DNA of 64,000 nucleotides from Toxonevra muliebris. Taxonomy: Eukaryota; Arthropoda; Insecta; Diptera; Pallopteridae. The notes under the pieces were generated by a model, which worked only from the letters and a program-made list of their open reading frames with translations, made no database searches and was not told the origin of the DNA. Shown here piece after piece: positions 10,921-22,765 of this stretch. Each line of letters opens with the position of its first letter. The stretch's first letter is position 1. The position numbers and the translations under genes are program-made. Where the stretch lies: positions 51,685,279 through 51,749,278 of the forward strand of contig OY829329.1 in assembly GCA_963691655.1 (NCBI GenBank), in the 5' to 3' direction.

Positions 10921-12485
10921 ATTTTTCTGAGTTTTAATTGATTTTAATAAATATGTTAAGTAATGTTGATTTTATTTGAAATACTAAAGATAATGTTTAA
11001 TTTTATTAGAAATTCTTACAATAATCAAGTAAACGAACTAGAAATTTTGTTAATAAAGCTATTAAGAAAAATATGTAGGCATGTATTAATTAATATCAAG
11101 CATCAATTATGCTAATTTCTAAGTGTTATAATTAATTTTATTTTCTATATGCATTTTTGTGTTGTGTGTGTGCTAAATTAATAGTGAACAAAAAAAAAAA
11201 AAAAAAAAAAAACAACAAAACGAAACATTAAAACTAAACCGAAATTTGAGATTGAGAATTGTTAGCAATTGTTTAGTTTTACGAGTTTTTCATAGTCAAG
11301 TGGCATTTTACGACTTTTTTACGTTGCTCATTTAAATTAGCATAGAAATGTTTATGTAATTATTATTTTAATTTTTGATATGCAATACATAAGAAATTTT
11401 TATTTAAAAAGTACATTAGAACAATTTATTGTACTACGCTTATGTGAACGCATAAAATTTTAATTAATAATACACAGAACAACCTTGACTCATCATCATA
11501 AATTTTAAATGCTACATACATTTGTACATATGCACTTACTTATTTAAATATGTCTGACTGACTGTTTCTATGCTCAAAAAATAAATTTGCCACACATGTG
11601 TTGAAATTAAAAAATAAATTAAGATAATAAATAATAAATGTTTCTTTAGAATTAAAAAACAAATTTATATTCTATATACATAAGTAATTGTCAACCTCAA
11701 AGTAGTAGGCTGACAAAGAGAAGGAGGCGGAGGAGTTGTGCACGGACTCAAAGGCTATTGCTGCTGCTATTCATATGCATATGAATCACATTTTTTTTCT
11801 GCGGAAAATTAATTATCACGCTCATTTTATCTCTCTCTATATGCAATACTATCTCTTTCTATTTTTCTCTGTCTGAGACAATCATCTGAAGTGTAAGCTA
11901 CAATCGTACAATGTATGTGTGCTTGTGCGTGAGTGTGTGTGTTTGTGTCTTGAAAAGTGCGATATGCAAATCAAGCAAAGTTCAATTGAATTTGTTTTTA
12001 AATATTATTCAAAGTATATAGAAAAAAATTGAGCACAAAGTGTCTGACACTGATGCCTCCTCACAACAAGCTGCAGCTAATGCTGCTGACATTATATATA
12101 TTGTTGCTACTATTACTGATGATGTTGCTGTTGATTATATTGCAGTTGATTTGTTTTTCTATAATTTTGGTCTTTACAGTTTGAGTGATGGAGGAGCGTG
12201 TTATTGGTCTGCTGCTGCAGCTACACAATTTGATTGGAATCAGCAAAGAAAAATGTACTCATTGGTTTTTAATTGATGCCAACAATGTGTGTTCCTAATT
12301 TTTTACTTCTTTTTATTGTTTTAAATTTTTTTTTGGTATGTGGTTTCAATAGAATTACAATTCATTTAAAAATGTGTATACATATTTAGAAATTCCTAGA
12401 AATCTATTATTGAAATATAAATGGATGAAATTTTTTCTCCACAAAAAATAATGTAGAGTAAATAGTAGTTTTCTTTCTAGTAAGC
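10921..12485. other. Intergenic, simple-sequence-rich
   Basis: Contains an A run of about 24 at 11,190-11,212, CT-rich sequence at 11,820-11,880, a TG-rich tract near 11,920-11,950 and GCT/GAT-like triplets at 12,040-12,230. I see no gene. An open triplet-rich stretch at 12,040-12,276 lacks an ATG. Confidence 0.4.
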
Positions 12486-12736
12486 ACAGTTACTAGAGAG
12501 AAAACTAGTAACTGTCAACTGCCAAATAATGAAAGAGAGTGAGAGCATAGGTTGAAAGCAAATACGAAGTAAAAAATTATAGCTAGCGAAACAAAACGAA
12601 ACAAAATTTTGAACTCAGCAGGCGTTGTTCTACTTTGCCACCCTTTATTTATTTATTTTTTTTTTTTTCATTTTTGCTCTGAAATATTTTTTAATCATTT
12701 TCGTTAACTGTCATGTTTTACTTCGTATTTGCTTTC
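12486..12736. repeat. Short inverted repeats, possible MITE remnant
   Basis: ACAGTTACTAG (12,486-12,496) and CTAGTAACTGT (12,505-12,515) form an 11-bp perfect stem with an 8-base loop. Separately, a perfect 21-bp inverted repeat pairs 12,554-12,574 (starts GAAAGCAAATACG) with 12,716-12,736, 141 bp apart. No target duplication was recognised. Confidence 0.55.
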
Positions 12737-12975
12737 CAATTGTGAATCAGTGGAAGAAGGTTAGTTAATTGTCCCGCAGGACACACTTGTGCCGAATAAA
12801 GCCTGTCGTTATACCAAGTCCTCTATGTCAACTGAAACCAAATAGAGTCCGTTGTGTACGTGAGAGCAAAGTATTTAACTGACATGAAGGAAGTAAAGGA
12901 GAGAGGCGCCACAATATACAATCATGCACATCATAAACAAAATTAATCAGCAAAAGTTGAAAGTTGTTCAACTTC

Positions 12976-13919
12976 GAAGTTTTCGAAGAAAATATTCATA
13001 TAAAATTTTTATGAAACTGATGTTTAAATACAATAAATTGAATACGATGAAGCATTTGATGGACCCTATCACCCTACGGAGAAAAGTGGATAAATGTCTT
13101 AGAGTTTTAGGAAAAATTTTCGTTTCCGAGTTTTCTTAATCTTACCTAAAAAAATGGCCGAAAATGACACAAAAATTCACAGAATAATCAATTTAAATTT
13201 TTTCAAATAAATATTTTCCAATGTGGATTCCAATACATTTTTTATCGTGCAAGACATACATAATTTCGATAACTCATTGACTTGCCATTACTGATAATGT
13301 ACCCAGCCTCAAAAAAATTATTAAAAATACCAAAAATATTCAGAGACTAATTTTTTCCAAATGATTATCAGTGGGATGAGGTTGGCGTATATTCACTAAA
13401 TTCGTGCAGTCAAAGCATCGAAAGAGATCTTCCGAGTCGGGATGCTCTGGGCAACATTGGGATAAAGCATTAATTATATTTTAAGATTAAGAACTTTAAA
13501 GCTGATTCAATAATACTTCTCTGCATGGGTTTTGTGAACAATATGGTTCCTAATGTTTGCGAATGAATTTTTCATGCTGAACACGAATCTGAGGTCAAAA
13601 ACTTCCCATCACGTCACGTTTTAGAAAAAAAAAATGGGATTGAAACCCCTGAAAATACGGTTTTTGGTCATGATGTGCTACAAACTTCGTACGATTTCAA
13701 TTCAAATTTATTTTTCAAATCTTTTTTTATTTTTGATTTTTTAGAAAGAAACCGATTAAAGTAAAAAATATTTAAAAATCGTTCAATAATTTTATTTTGA
13801 CTTTTTTCCATCCACTGGCAATCAACATCAAAAATTGGAAAAAAGTTTTCACATTTCGGGGGGGGGGGGGCGGGACAGAACCCCCAAAATCCCCCCCTCC
13901 CCCCCTAAATACGGCCTTG
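12976..13919. mobile_element. Poly-G hAT-type MITE, copy 2, left-truncated
   Basis: Colinear with copy 1: it shares AAAATATTCATA, TTTAAATACAATAAATT, the long middle with TTAGGAAAAATTTTC, GGGATGAGGTTGGC and AACACGAATCTGAGG. It ends with a G run (13,858-13,870), a C-rich tract and TACGGCCTTG at 13,919. The left CAGGGCCGTA end is missing; similarity begins near 12,976. It retains segments that copy 1 has lost, for example the GGAGAAAAGTGGATAAATG region. Confidence 0.8.
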
Positions 13920-14009
13920 CCCACAACTACCCAAGTTTAGGCAGGAGCAGAGGTGCACCCAGTCTAGAGGGGTGTAGCTCTACAATATATTCAGGCATGT
14001 TCCAGAATC

Positions 14010-14854
14010 CGAGTGAAAGTGAATTTGAAATCGAGTGAAATTGTTTTTGGTGTTCTAGAAACCGAGTGAATTCATATTCACTATTTTTTTTTTAACTCGT
14101 AATGTTTGCAACTCGTTGTAATTTTCAATCAGCTGATTGTTGGCGCAAGGAAAAAAACAAAACAAGATGTTAAAATCTAAAAATATTAATGTTTTAATTG
14201 TATATGCTCTAAATATTGAAGCGTAAAAATTAAAGAGCGAGCATTAACAGCAGCAGTGTAAGGAGGCGGCGGTACTAGGGGCAGCAAAAGAAGCAGCAAC
14301 GACCATAGTAGCTATCGAGCTGGACAGTATTTTCTCATCGGAGCTTGTGCTGTCTACATTTTCAAAAGTGGAAGGGGGACCAAACTGTGCAGTGCCTGTT
14401 ACACCTTCGCTATTTTCTTCCTAATTTTTGTTTTCTAATTTATCCAAATTTATTGATGTGTTTAATTACAATCAGACACAGGTCCGTTTTTAATTGTCGC
14501 CACAGTGTTCCTACTTTTGGTTAGTTGGTTGGTTAAGGAGGCTGACCCAAAGCAGACCCACTGTGAGTCAGAAAGAGCCGTTTGGAAACGATTTTCTCAC
14601 CGAACTAGAATTAAAGCTAGACTCTTTCTACCCCAGCTGGACTGTTACCCCCGACTTTTTTTGCGCCGACTGCTTCATTTCACTTGTTGCTGCTAAAGTG
14701 AATTCAAATCACTTTTTTTTTTGGTGAATTCGGTTTCTAGAACATACGAATCGTTCGAAATTCACTTTTAAGAACGAGTAAGAAAATAAAAGTGAAAGTG
14801 AATTCTAAAACACCAAACAGTGAAATTGATGTGATTTCAATTCACTTTCACTCG
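14010..14854. mobile_element. Foldback-type element with GAGTGAAAGTGAATT ends
   Basis: The left end reads CGAGTGAAAGTGAATTTG and the right end, reverse-complemented, reads CGAGTGAAAGTGAATTG. Both continue with GAAATC, TGAAATTG/TTTCACTG and TTGGTGTTYTAGAA, giving terminal repeats of about 60 bp. A second internal pair, TTCTAGAAACCGAGTGAATTC near 14,053 and its inverse near 14,725, nests inside. The centre (14,150-14,700) has no recognisable transposase. No clear target duplication was found. It starts about 90 bp after the poly-G MITE copy 2. Confidence 0.65.
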
Positions 14855-14879
14855 AAAGTGAAGTCTGATTACAACGTTT

Positions 14880-15777
14880 CGGAGTTTCAGCGTGAAGCAG
14901 TACGAGGCACAGGAGGCGAACCACAGGGCTCCGTGATCAATCCAACATTATAAAACACAATATATGGAAGAATTTTCAAACTGAATCTTCGCTAAGACTG
15001 TGTCATTGTTCTCATCAACTTAAGAATGACTTTCATGGAGCATTTCGAAACCACCAGTGATGAAGGAGTTAGCATAAACGACGCGCTTATTATCTAAGAT
15101 ATCGGAAGACTGAGAGGGCTGATGTCAGCTGCTTTCAATGGTGACCCTCTCAGTGATGCCCGCTGGGTGGACGTGAATAAGACAGACTCAGTGCTCTGAA
15201 GGTAGCCAGCACTTATCGCACGATGTCGGACGACGTCATTTGCAACAATGCAAAAAAGATGCAAAACAACCTGCTCGCAATCGAGATAAAGCGTCATTCT
15301 ACTCAACTCAACGAAGAAAGTAGAGAGGTAACATACAATTAAGGAAAGGCAGCGAAGGTGAGAACAGTCTGGAATGGTTCATTGTGCATTTAGTCTAACC
15401 GAACAGTAGATTACCACAGTACCAAAACGTTGAGCGACTTTGCGTGTTGTATATAGTGCCTGACAAGATTATTTGTAGAGCCCATCATGGTAGCCAGCTT
15501 GGGATCACAGATGTGCGAATCGGTAGAGAAGTGGAATCCAGCATGCAAGCTGGCAAAAAAAAACTTTATGATAACATTGAAGATTGCGGAATCCATGCGA
15601 AACGCTGAACGTTTGCAACGAAATATCGCAAATGGAGGAAAGAAGAGGAAAACGAGGAGAATGGATAATCAAAAATTATTGATTCACGTCAATTATAAAC
15701 GAACAACAGAAGTTGACGAAAGTTCATCAGTTATTATTCTGAATAGCAGTAACCCAGAAACGATATATGTACAATAA
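14880..15777 (+). other. Unrecognised, decayed-looking coding stretch
   Basis: Several short open pieces on the + strand lie in a more GC-balanced 900-bp block than the surroundings. One runs from ATG at about 15,028 for some 23 codons. Another, around 15,200-15,340, includes VASTYRTMSDDVICNN. A third, 15,487-15,777, ends in a Lys/Arg-rich segment (GGKKRKTRRMDNQKLL). Frames change and stops intervene. I do not recognise the family. A dead transposon ORF or a gag-like remnant is possible, and a host gene relic cannot be excluded. Confidence 0.3.
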
Positions 15778-16364
15778 GTTTATCATTCAGTAAATACCGG
15801 CTCTCAAAAGCCATCTTGGAGGTTAATAAGGAGGCTATCCCTGAAAATAAATACTGCATACCATATTACATTTTAGCCAGTTCACCAGTTCCATAACTTT
15901 GGCTTGAAAGTTGGTATAGTAATCAGATAGACCAAAAAAGGAAGGAAATCATTCCTTAGTTACCCTTATCCTTTCCCATGTTCCCAAATGGTTGCTAAAA
16001 GCTTAGGCCAGATATAAGTCAAGAATTTTGTTCGAGAAACATTTGCCAGTCTTAGGCCATTTAATCAGTTAAATATGCAGAGATAAACTAATTATTAAAA
16101 AATTAAATATTTTTCTAAATTTGTAATTGTTCACAATAGGAGTGGCTCAAAAAACCTTGAGTATCTGTACAGCACTTATTTATTTTTCTATTGATTAGTT
16201 TTTTAACTTGAAAAGAAAATTACTCCAAGTCAGTTAGATAAATTAAGTGTATATCCATTTTTATTTCAACATAAACAATTTATGATAGTTTTTTAGGAGA
16301 CTATGAAAATTAAATCTAGATGTTAATTTTCAAAGTCATGTCTTAAGTTCATGTCAATTTCGTT
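15778..16364. other. AT-rich spacer, no gene
   Basis: I see no supported feature. Confidence 0.35.
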
Positions 16365-16560
16365 ATTTGAAGTTATACATAAACAGGTTAATGAACAAAT
16401 TGTCGCCTGAGAATTGATTTGGCGTATAAGCATAGGAATACTTATACACATACGCCAAGTCAATTCGACGAAATGTAGTCATCACAACAACAATGTATAT
16501 AGAGACGGGCAAATCAGACGGCCGTTTCGAAATCCGCCACAATTCCTCATCAGTGATCTT
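16365..16560 (+). repeat. Dispersed repeat A, filled copy
   Basis: Matches 61,676-61,799 on the opposite strand, from ATTTGAAGTTATA to CATCAGTGATCTT, including GAGACGGGCAAATCAGACGG. The only large difference is a 71-bp hairpin element inserted here at about 16,401-16,471. The nature of the repeat is unknown; it may be the end of a retroelement. Confidence 0.8.
16401..16471. mobile_element. Miniature hairpin element, copy 1
   Basis: A nearly self-complementary 71-bp unit with arms TGTCGCCTGAGAATTGATTT and GACGAATTG-type sequence around a short centre (TAAGCATAGGAATACTTATA). Its reverse complement matches the 49-kb copy (49,190-49,267) except for a 6-bp deletion of CCTGAG in one arm and about three small changes. 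The empty repeat at 61.7 kb reads straight through (GAACAAATGTAGTC). The flanks share about 3 bp (AAT), a possible target duplication. No known family recognised. Confidence 0.8.
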
Positions 16561-18505
16561 AGTGATAGTTCTTAATCTTTCAATATCCTATATAAGCTAC
16601 TAATATAAGCTACAATTTTACTCAGACAGAGGGAAAGAGAGTTGCAATAGCTATAGTTTCTGATGTGGAATCAACCATGGGAGGGTAACAAAGAGTCGGC
16701 TGATAAGGTTAGCTCAGTGACAGATTCCCTTATAAATGCAAAAAACATCAGGATCCTTCTTTGAAAGGCTTTCAGGCACAATATCCCACAACAAAAATCG
16801 GTAATAATTTCCAAGATTTTTAATAATACAAATGGAAAATTTTGGTAAAATTCTGTTTAGCGACTATCAGAGTATTGGTGGGTATTGTTTTATTTACCTA
16901 GGTTTCTTCACCAATTCATTCGATTTATCATTTAAATAGTGATGAAATGTTGAAATGACAGACAACTTCCGTATACAATAATATGAGCATTCCATACATT
17001 CATTCATTACTAACTCACTACATGTTACGCTGCTATAAAAATGCACTAGATAGTAAAACAACCTACGCAGATGAAAAAAAAACCCGAAGGCACAAACACA
17101 TTTCCGTTTCCGCTTGTATGCGCAGTGCAAACACTGACACCATAGCTAAATGGACTTTTACGATCGTACACACACAAACGTATGTACATATGACATAACA
17201 ACATTAATGTTAATGTTGCTGATATGCGCAGCAACAGCCAACAACAACAATTAACATATGAGTATCACAACTACTACATATAATTATAATTTTTATGACA
17301 GTTTTTGTTGTTGTTTCAAATGATTATCATACGATTGTTGATTCTATGAAATTGATGCTGGCAATCAACACACAAGTACATTGATGAGTATTGTGATCAG
17401 AGTCTAAATTTAAAATATTATTCTATATACTGAGAATATGTAATATTTATGTATACAGTTGGGGAATGAAAAGCCTGAAATGAAGTTAATTTCGTACAGC
17501 AAAGAAGACAAGCAGTCGCGTCAATTTGTCTACTCGAAGAATTCTTGATTCTTTTGCTTGATATGCGAGTACGTGTGTATGATGTCTGGCGTGTGTCACT
17601 CGTCTTCTTCAACAGTTCTACACACTCACACACATACATACATAGCATACATACATATGAAAGCTTCTTATGTGTAGAGTGCAAGTGTCGCGTTGATTTA
17701 TTAATTAAATACACACATGTCGCCACCGCCATCGCCATCGCCGCTTTTGCGCTTCAAGCTAATGAAGTGAATGAAGCAGCAAGTACTTAAGTGCTGGGAA
17801 ATTAATTGGCATCTAGTACATAAACTGAAACAAAGCAACAATAAACACATTTACACACACACACACACACACTTGTATGATTATGATCAACAATTGCTAC
17901 CATGCTCTCTCTGCTACTGCCTGCAAATGTTATTCCAGATGGTATTTCTGCTATTGACTTATGACCGTTGCTCTACTACTCGCGCACTTAATTCGACTTG
18001 CTGTTGTTGCTGTGCGTTCCATTTGCATTTGTCAGAAAATTTATATATGTACTATACATATGCGTAGAGTGTCCACCAGACATTATGACGACGCGTGTGC
18101 TTTTGCTCTTTTAGCAAAGTGTGAATTTTTATTTTATTCCAAAATAAATTTTTTTTTTTTTTTTCAAAAAACTCGTTAATTAAAATCTTTGAAATATTTT
18201 CTAAAATTAATTTTAAAGTTATTGAACTCTACAATTGAATTATTTCAAGTTTTCTTTTAAGTATTCAATTGACAGAAATTTGCAATATATTATTTGCTCC
18301 CATTTTCAACACTACTCACCACATATTCGAATATTTATACTTTGCTTATTGAACTCTTCTTATTTACAGCATAATGAATGAACTTACAGCATACTGAAGT
18401 TCGCCCGCCCTTTCTTCACTTCAGACTAAATTCCAAAATTGAATCTATTCAGTTGAGTCGTCGATATTATAGGGAAAACTAATAGCTAATAACTAATATG
18501 TTAAA
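16561..18505. other. Intergenic, simple-sequence-rich
   Basis: Holds scattered CA, CATA and GCCATC-type simple repeats, including (CA)n at 17,855-17,873 and an imperfect hairpin ATTAATGTTAAT near 17,202. Open stretches here are repeat-driven and not gene-like. Confidence 0.4.
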
Positions 18506-18513
18506 GGGAAATG

Positions 18514-18796
18514 GTAGTGTGGCCAACTCAGCGCTTTTCCCGCGGATTTTAGTGCTTTTTGAAAATTAAAAAACGGAAAAAAGTGATTTAGCGCTCACGG
18601 CGTTTTTTCAATTTAAATTATCTTCAACAAATCGAAGAAATTTTCATTGACTATGTGTTATTCCTGTATTAGTGAAAAAGTTTAAATATATTGAGTTTTC
18701 ACGCACTTTTATAAGGAAAAAAATGTAACGCTTTTTTTAAGAACGCGTTTTATTCTTCATTTTAGCGGACTTTGAAGAACAAAAGTTGGCCACAAT
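18514..18796. mobile_element. hAT-type MITE, 283 bp
   Basis: Perfect 8-bp duplications GGGAAATG lie at 18,506-18,513 and 18,797-18,804. The left end is GTAGTGTGGCCAACT; the right end, reverse-complemented, is ATTGTGGCCAACTTT, sharing TGTGGCCAACT. The interior is AT-rich and too short for a transposase, so it is non-autonomous. Confidence 0.85.
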
Positions 18797-18804
18797 GGGA
18801 AATG

Positions 18805-19689
18805 CTCAAAAATCTTAGCGTTCAGCGGGGCGAAACTTATTCATTATATATTGAGCAATTCTACAATCTTGTATCCATCTTGAACTACACACTGCGCTTG
18901 ATGAACTTTATTTGGTATATTGGCGAAATAACTAGCAGTTCTCCTAGTTATACGAACAATCTGTCGTATCTCAAAAAAGTTGTTAATAGTTTCTAATTCA
19001 TCTTTATTTTTGAAGCTTTTATAGCATTTAGATGCTGCAACTCCAATTCTCGAGTTCTGTGGTATAAAAACTAGTACTCAATGTTAAAATTCTAGCGTTT
19101 TTTTCTCAAAAAAAAGAAATCTCAATGTTAACTTCGAACTATCATTCATTCATACATTGTTCTTGGTTAGTCAAGATTTGTTAATTGTTTCCTTAGCTTT
19201 TTGATCCAAAGTTGATTTCACGTGCTACTGAATAAGTTTCTGAGTACTAGATAGAGAAGATAAATCTTCATTGTCATATAAAGAAAAACTTAGGTGAGGG
19301 GATGATACACAACATCTTATAAATAGAGGAAGTCCTCGTAGATCAATATAAGTTTTAAGTGATCTCAAAATCAATCATAGAATCATCAAGAAGTGGGAAT
19401 TCTTTTCGCTGCCTAATGTTAATAGTACTTCAGCCCGCCCTGTGTCTCTTGAAAATTTGAGCATTATGCCAAGGGATAACGATGCTGAATTAGTGCTGTG
19501 CACCTAGCACATGTTCCGTTATAGAACTTATATATTGAAACCGTTTTATTTTATAAGCTCTCATTAAATTCAATTCTTTTGCATTTAAAAGTCATTTTAA
19601 GTATTCTGAAGAATATTCGAAAAACTAGCCCTTTGAGGTGATTGTCTTTCATGGTGGATCTCAAATAAAAATAGCTACATAATACCCGA
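18805..19689. other. AT-rich spacer, no gene
   Basis: Nothing supported on either strand. Confidence 0.35.
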
Positions 19690-20390
19690 AACAATAATAA
19701 TAAATTGTCTGGACCGAAATTCAGACCAAAATGTGGCCAAAACTCCGTTCAAATTTATACCAAAAATTATATTAAAACTCAAACCAAAAAAAATCAGATA
19801 AAAAAATTAAACCAGAAATCAGTTCAAAAGTTACACCAAGCTCAGACCAAAACTCAGACCAAAAATAGAACCGAAATTAAGACAAAATTTGAACCAAAGA
19901 TCAGATAGAAAAAACCAGCCCCAAATTTAACAAAGATCAGACTGAAATTCAAAATAAAATTCAAACTAATAATCACATCAAAACTCACACCAAATTTATT
20001 CCGAACAAACTCAGGACAAATTTAGAAAAAATTTAGTCCATAGATCAGATCAACTACTGACTAATCCTTAGATCAAAAATTATACTGAAATTCAAAAATT
20101 CAGATTAAGTTTAACAAATGTATCAGACAAAACACACAGACAAAAGAGTAGACCATATCAGACCAAAAACCAAACCAAAACTTAGACCAAAAATTAGAAA
20201 AAAAAATTTTCCGAAATTCAGGCAAAATTTCTGATAAAAATTCAGAACAAAATTCCGATAAAATTTTTACCAAAAATCACACTAAAATTCTTCTGACCAA
20301 ACATCATACCAAAAATCAAACCAAAATCAGACCAAATTTTAGTTTTATTGTAGTCTAACTGTAAAAATAGTCCATAGTCCCCCCTAGATT
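19690..20390. repeat. GACCAAA degenerate minisatellite, copy 1
   Basis: The words CAGACCAAAA, AACCAAAAT and TTCAGACCAAA recur dozens of times with irregular spacing of about 10-15 bp. The block ends with TAGTCCCCCCTAGATTGGC near 20,390, which looks like a decayed version of the inverted GGCGGATCTAG ends typical of some hAT MITEs. The same internal repeat occurs at 61,246-61,595. The purine-rich frame gives an artificial open stretch at 19,705-19,908. Confidence 0.65.
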
Positions 20391-22420
20391 GGCTTAAAAA
20401 TCGGTCGAGTGAAGTTCTGCTGAAGTAGTATCAGATATATCAAATTTAGTATGCATACATGTACCTTTTGCTTATATGGGAAACCTATGATTATGAATCC
20501 AATCTTATTTACAATTGCTTCAACATATCGTAACACATCGTAATATCACATTTTTGTTTTGAATGATGTAATTGATTTAGTGTAATTTTGATTTTACTGC
20601 AGAGAAATAGAAAGAAATACATATAATTCAATTCAATTCAATTTCAATTTATTAAATAAATAACTCTTTTTTTTATTTCACAAATAAGTCCATACGTTTA
20701 TCCTCATAGCTGCAAGCTTCCATTTATGCGTACTTCTTGGAATTCAAAGTCGACGACAGCCGATTTGTCAAATTACAAATTCATATTCGGGTGTTATAAA
20801 GCATTTTTCTTAGCTAATTAATTGAATAGATATAAACAAATAATAAATAATTAGAAATATAATAGATTAGTATAAAACTTTATAAGCATAGAAGTAAGTA
20901 ATAGTCGAAATAAATTAGAAAAACACTTTACAATTTATAGGAATTAAATGTTACTCATACGCCCAGTATGCAATGGCTGCAGCTACAAATTGCGACCCAC
21001 AATAGGAACCTATACCCAAAATAGCAACCCAAAAATAGTAACAAATTACACATATACACATACCTATGATTTTTTTTATTAAATAATAATTGCGCTAAAT
21101 ATTAATCCAAATAAATTTACACCACAATTGTAATTAATTTATAATTTACAATAAAAACAATAAATGCAGTAGCAACAACAATAACAATACAAAACCAAAA
21201 CAAATAAAAAAAAAAAAAAAAGCACAAAGCGCAATGAAACGAAACGAAATGAAATGCAAAAATAAAATAAAATAAAATGCGAAACAGAAAAAATGCAAAA
21301 ACGCGAGACGATAGTGGGCAAAATGTGATGCTAAAAATAGAATAAATACAACAAACACACCAGCAACACATTTACATTTTTAATTACAAATATTACAATG
21401 GTATTGTTGTTATTGTTTTTGTTGTTGTTGTTGTTATATTTGCTATTGTTGCTATTATTATTTTTGCTGTATATTGCTACTGTCGTTGCTGCTGCTGCTG
21501 CTTCTGTTTGATTATAGCGATTATAATGATTTATTACACTTAATAGAATAATACAAATAATATGTAACTATGAACTATAATAGAACAACAACAACGGCAG
21601 CAAAGTAATATTAGTCGCATTTTTTATGGTTTGGTTTTGCTGTTTTCGTTGTTGTTGTTAAATATGTATGTGATTTTATTTCTATTTTGATATCTATTTT
21701 ACATTTTTGCTTTGAATCCTAAGAAATGTTTATTATTCATCGTTATTTACTAGTAACGCACCGAGAAACTTTGCTTGCCAGACAAATTATCAATTCAGAG
21801 TGTGTATTTATTTTCCTAAGTATCAAGAATCACTGAAGGAAAGAGGGGTAGTATTAATTATTTTTGTGGTTTAATAAACATTTTTAGGCGTAGTTTTAGT
21901 AAATTGTAATTTACTTTCCACTGCTTGTGCATATGCAAGGCTAGATATTTTTCAAAGAACTTTCAATTAAGTGGTATACAGACAGATCATTAAGATGGCC
22001 ACCGGGCAGGAGTATTTCGATAGGTATTGGCCAAATAGTCGTATCACTTCTAATTGAAAAACACTACACTAAAAAACTGATTAATATTTTTATTAGTAGA
22101 GATTTCCCTTTGCTGCAAAGGAAGTGAAATTATACATAACTTCCATAAAACTACGTTAAAACAATAACGTTATTAAAAATAATATTCTACTATGGCTGTA
22201 GATGTTTTATTTTTATAATTACTACTTAGGCTAAAAATTCATTTTTCTTAATAAGTGGAATTAGATTAGTGAGTTATTGAAACGGGATTTATCTTCCTTG
22301 ATTATTAATCGTTTTAATCTTTTCAAAAGCCATTTCAATTCATCCGCGAATTATGATAACTAGAATCCCCGGACTATTTACTACACAGATTATTTATCAC
22401 ATCAATTTATTATAAGTAGC
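20391..22420. other. Intergenic with CAA/TTG microsatellites
   Basis: Several CAA/TTG and GCT runs occur at 21,160-21,240, 21,400-21,500 and 21,580-21,650. Hydrophobic minus-strand open stretches at 21,117-21,371 come from these A/CAA tracts and are not genes. No other feature seen. Confidence 0.4.
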
Positions 22421-22765
22421 CAATCTCAACCACCTCTCCCCTCTACAGATTTTACATCGGTAATTACCTTCCTACTTTTCAATTTCAATATTTGCCTCCC
22501 TATCTCCCTATTTCCCTACCTCCATATACCCCTACCTTCTGCCTCCTCATCTCACTACGCCGCTATCTTTCTACCTCCTTACTTCTCTATCTCACTACCT
22601 CCCTATCTCTCTACCCTCCATCTCCCTACTTTCCTACCACTATATCTCCTTAACCTCGTATCTTTTTACATTCTAATTCACCTATCACTTTAACATCCTA
22701 TCTCTCAGCATTCTTATTTCCTTGCCTCTCTACCCCCCTACCTCTCTATCTCTCTATCTTCTTAC
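22421..22765. repeat. Pyrimidine-rich CTACCTCCCTATCTC-like array
   Basis: Variants of CTACCTCC and CTATCTCC repeat for about 340 bp with almost no purines except single A residues on the + strand. This is a degenerate simple-sequence array with possible triplex or purine-strand structure. Confidence 0.75.

Noticed and set aside
12040..12276. Open frame rich in Ala/Asp/Ile
   Set aside because: It has no ATG and is built from GCT/GAT-type triplets. The opposite strand is also open in the same place, as expected from simple repeats.
21117..21371. Hydrophobic minus-strand frames resembling membrane proteins
   Set aside because: Produced by CAA and poly-A tracts read as Phe/Leu/Cys/Val codons. 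All three overlapping frames are open and equally hydrophobic.
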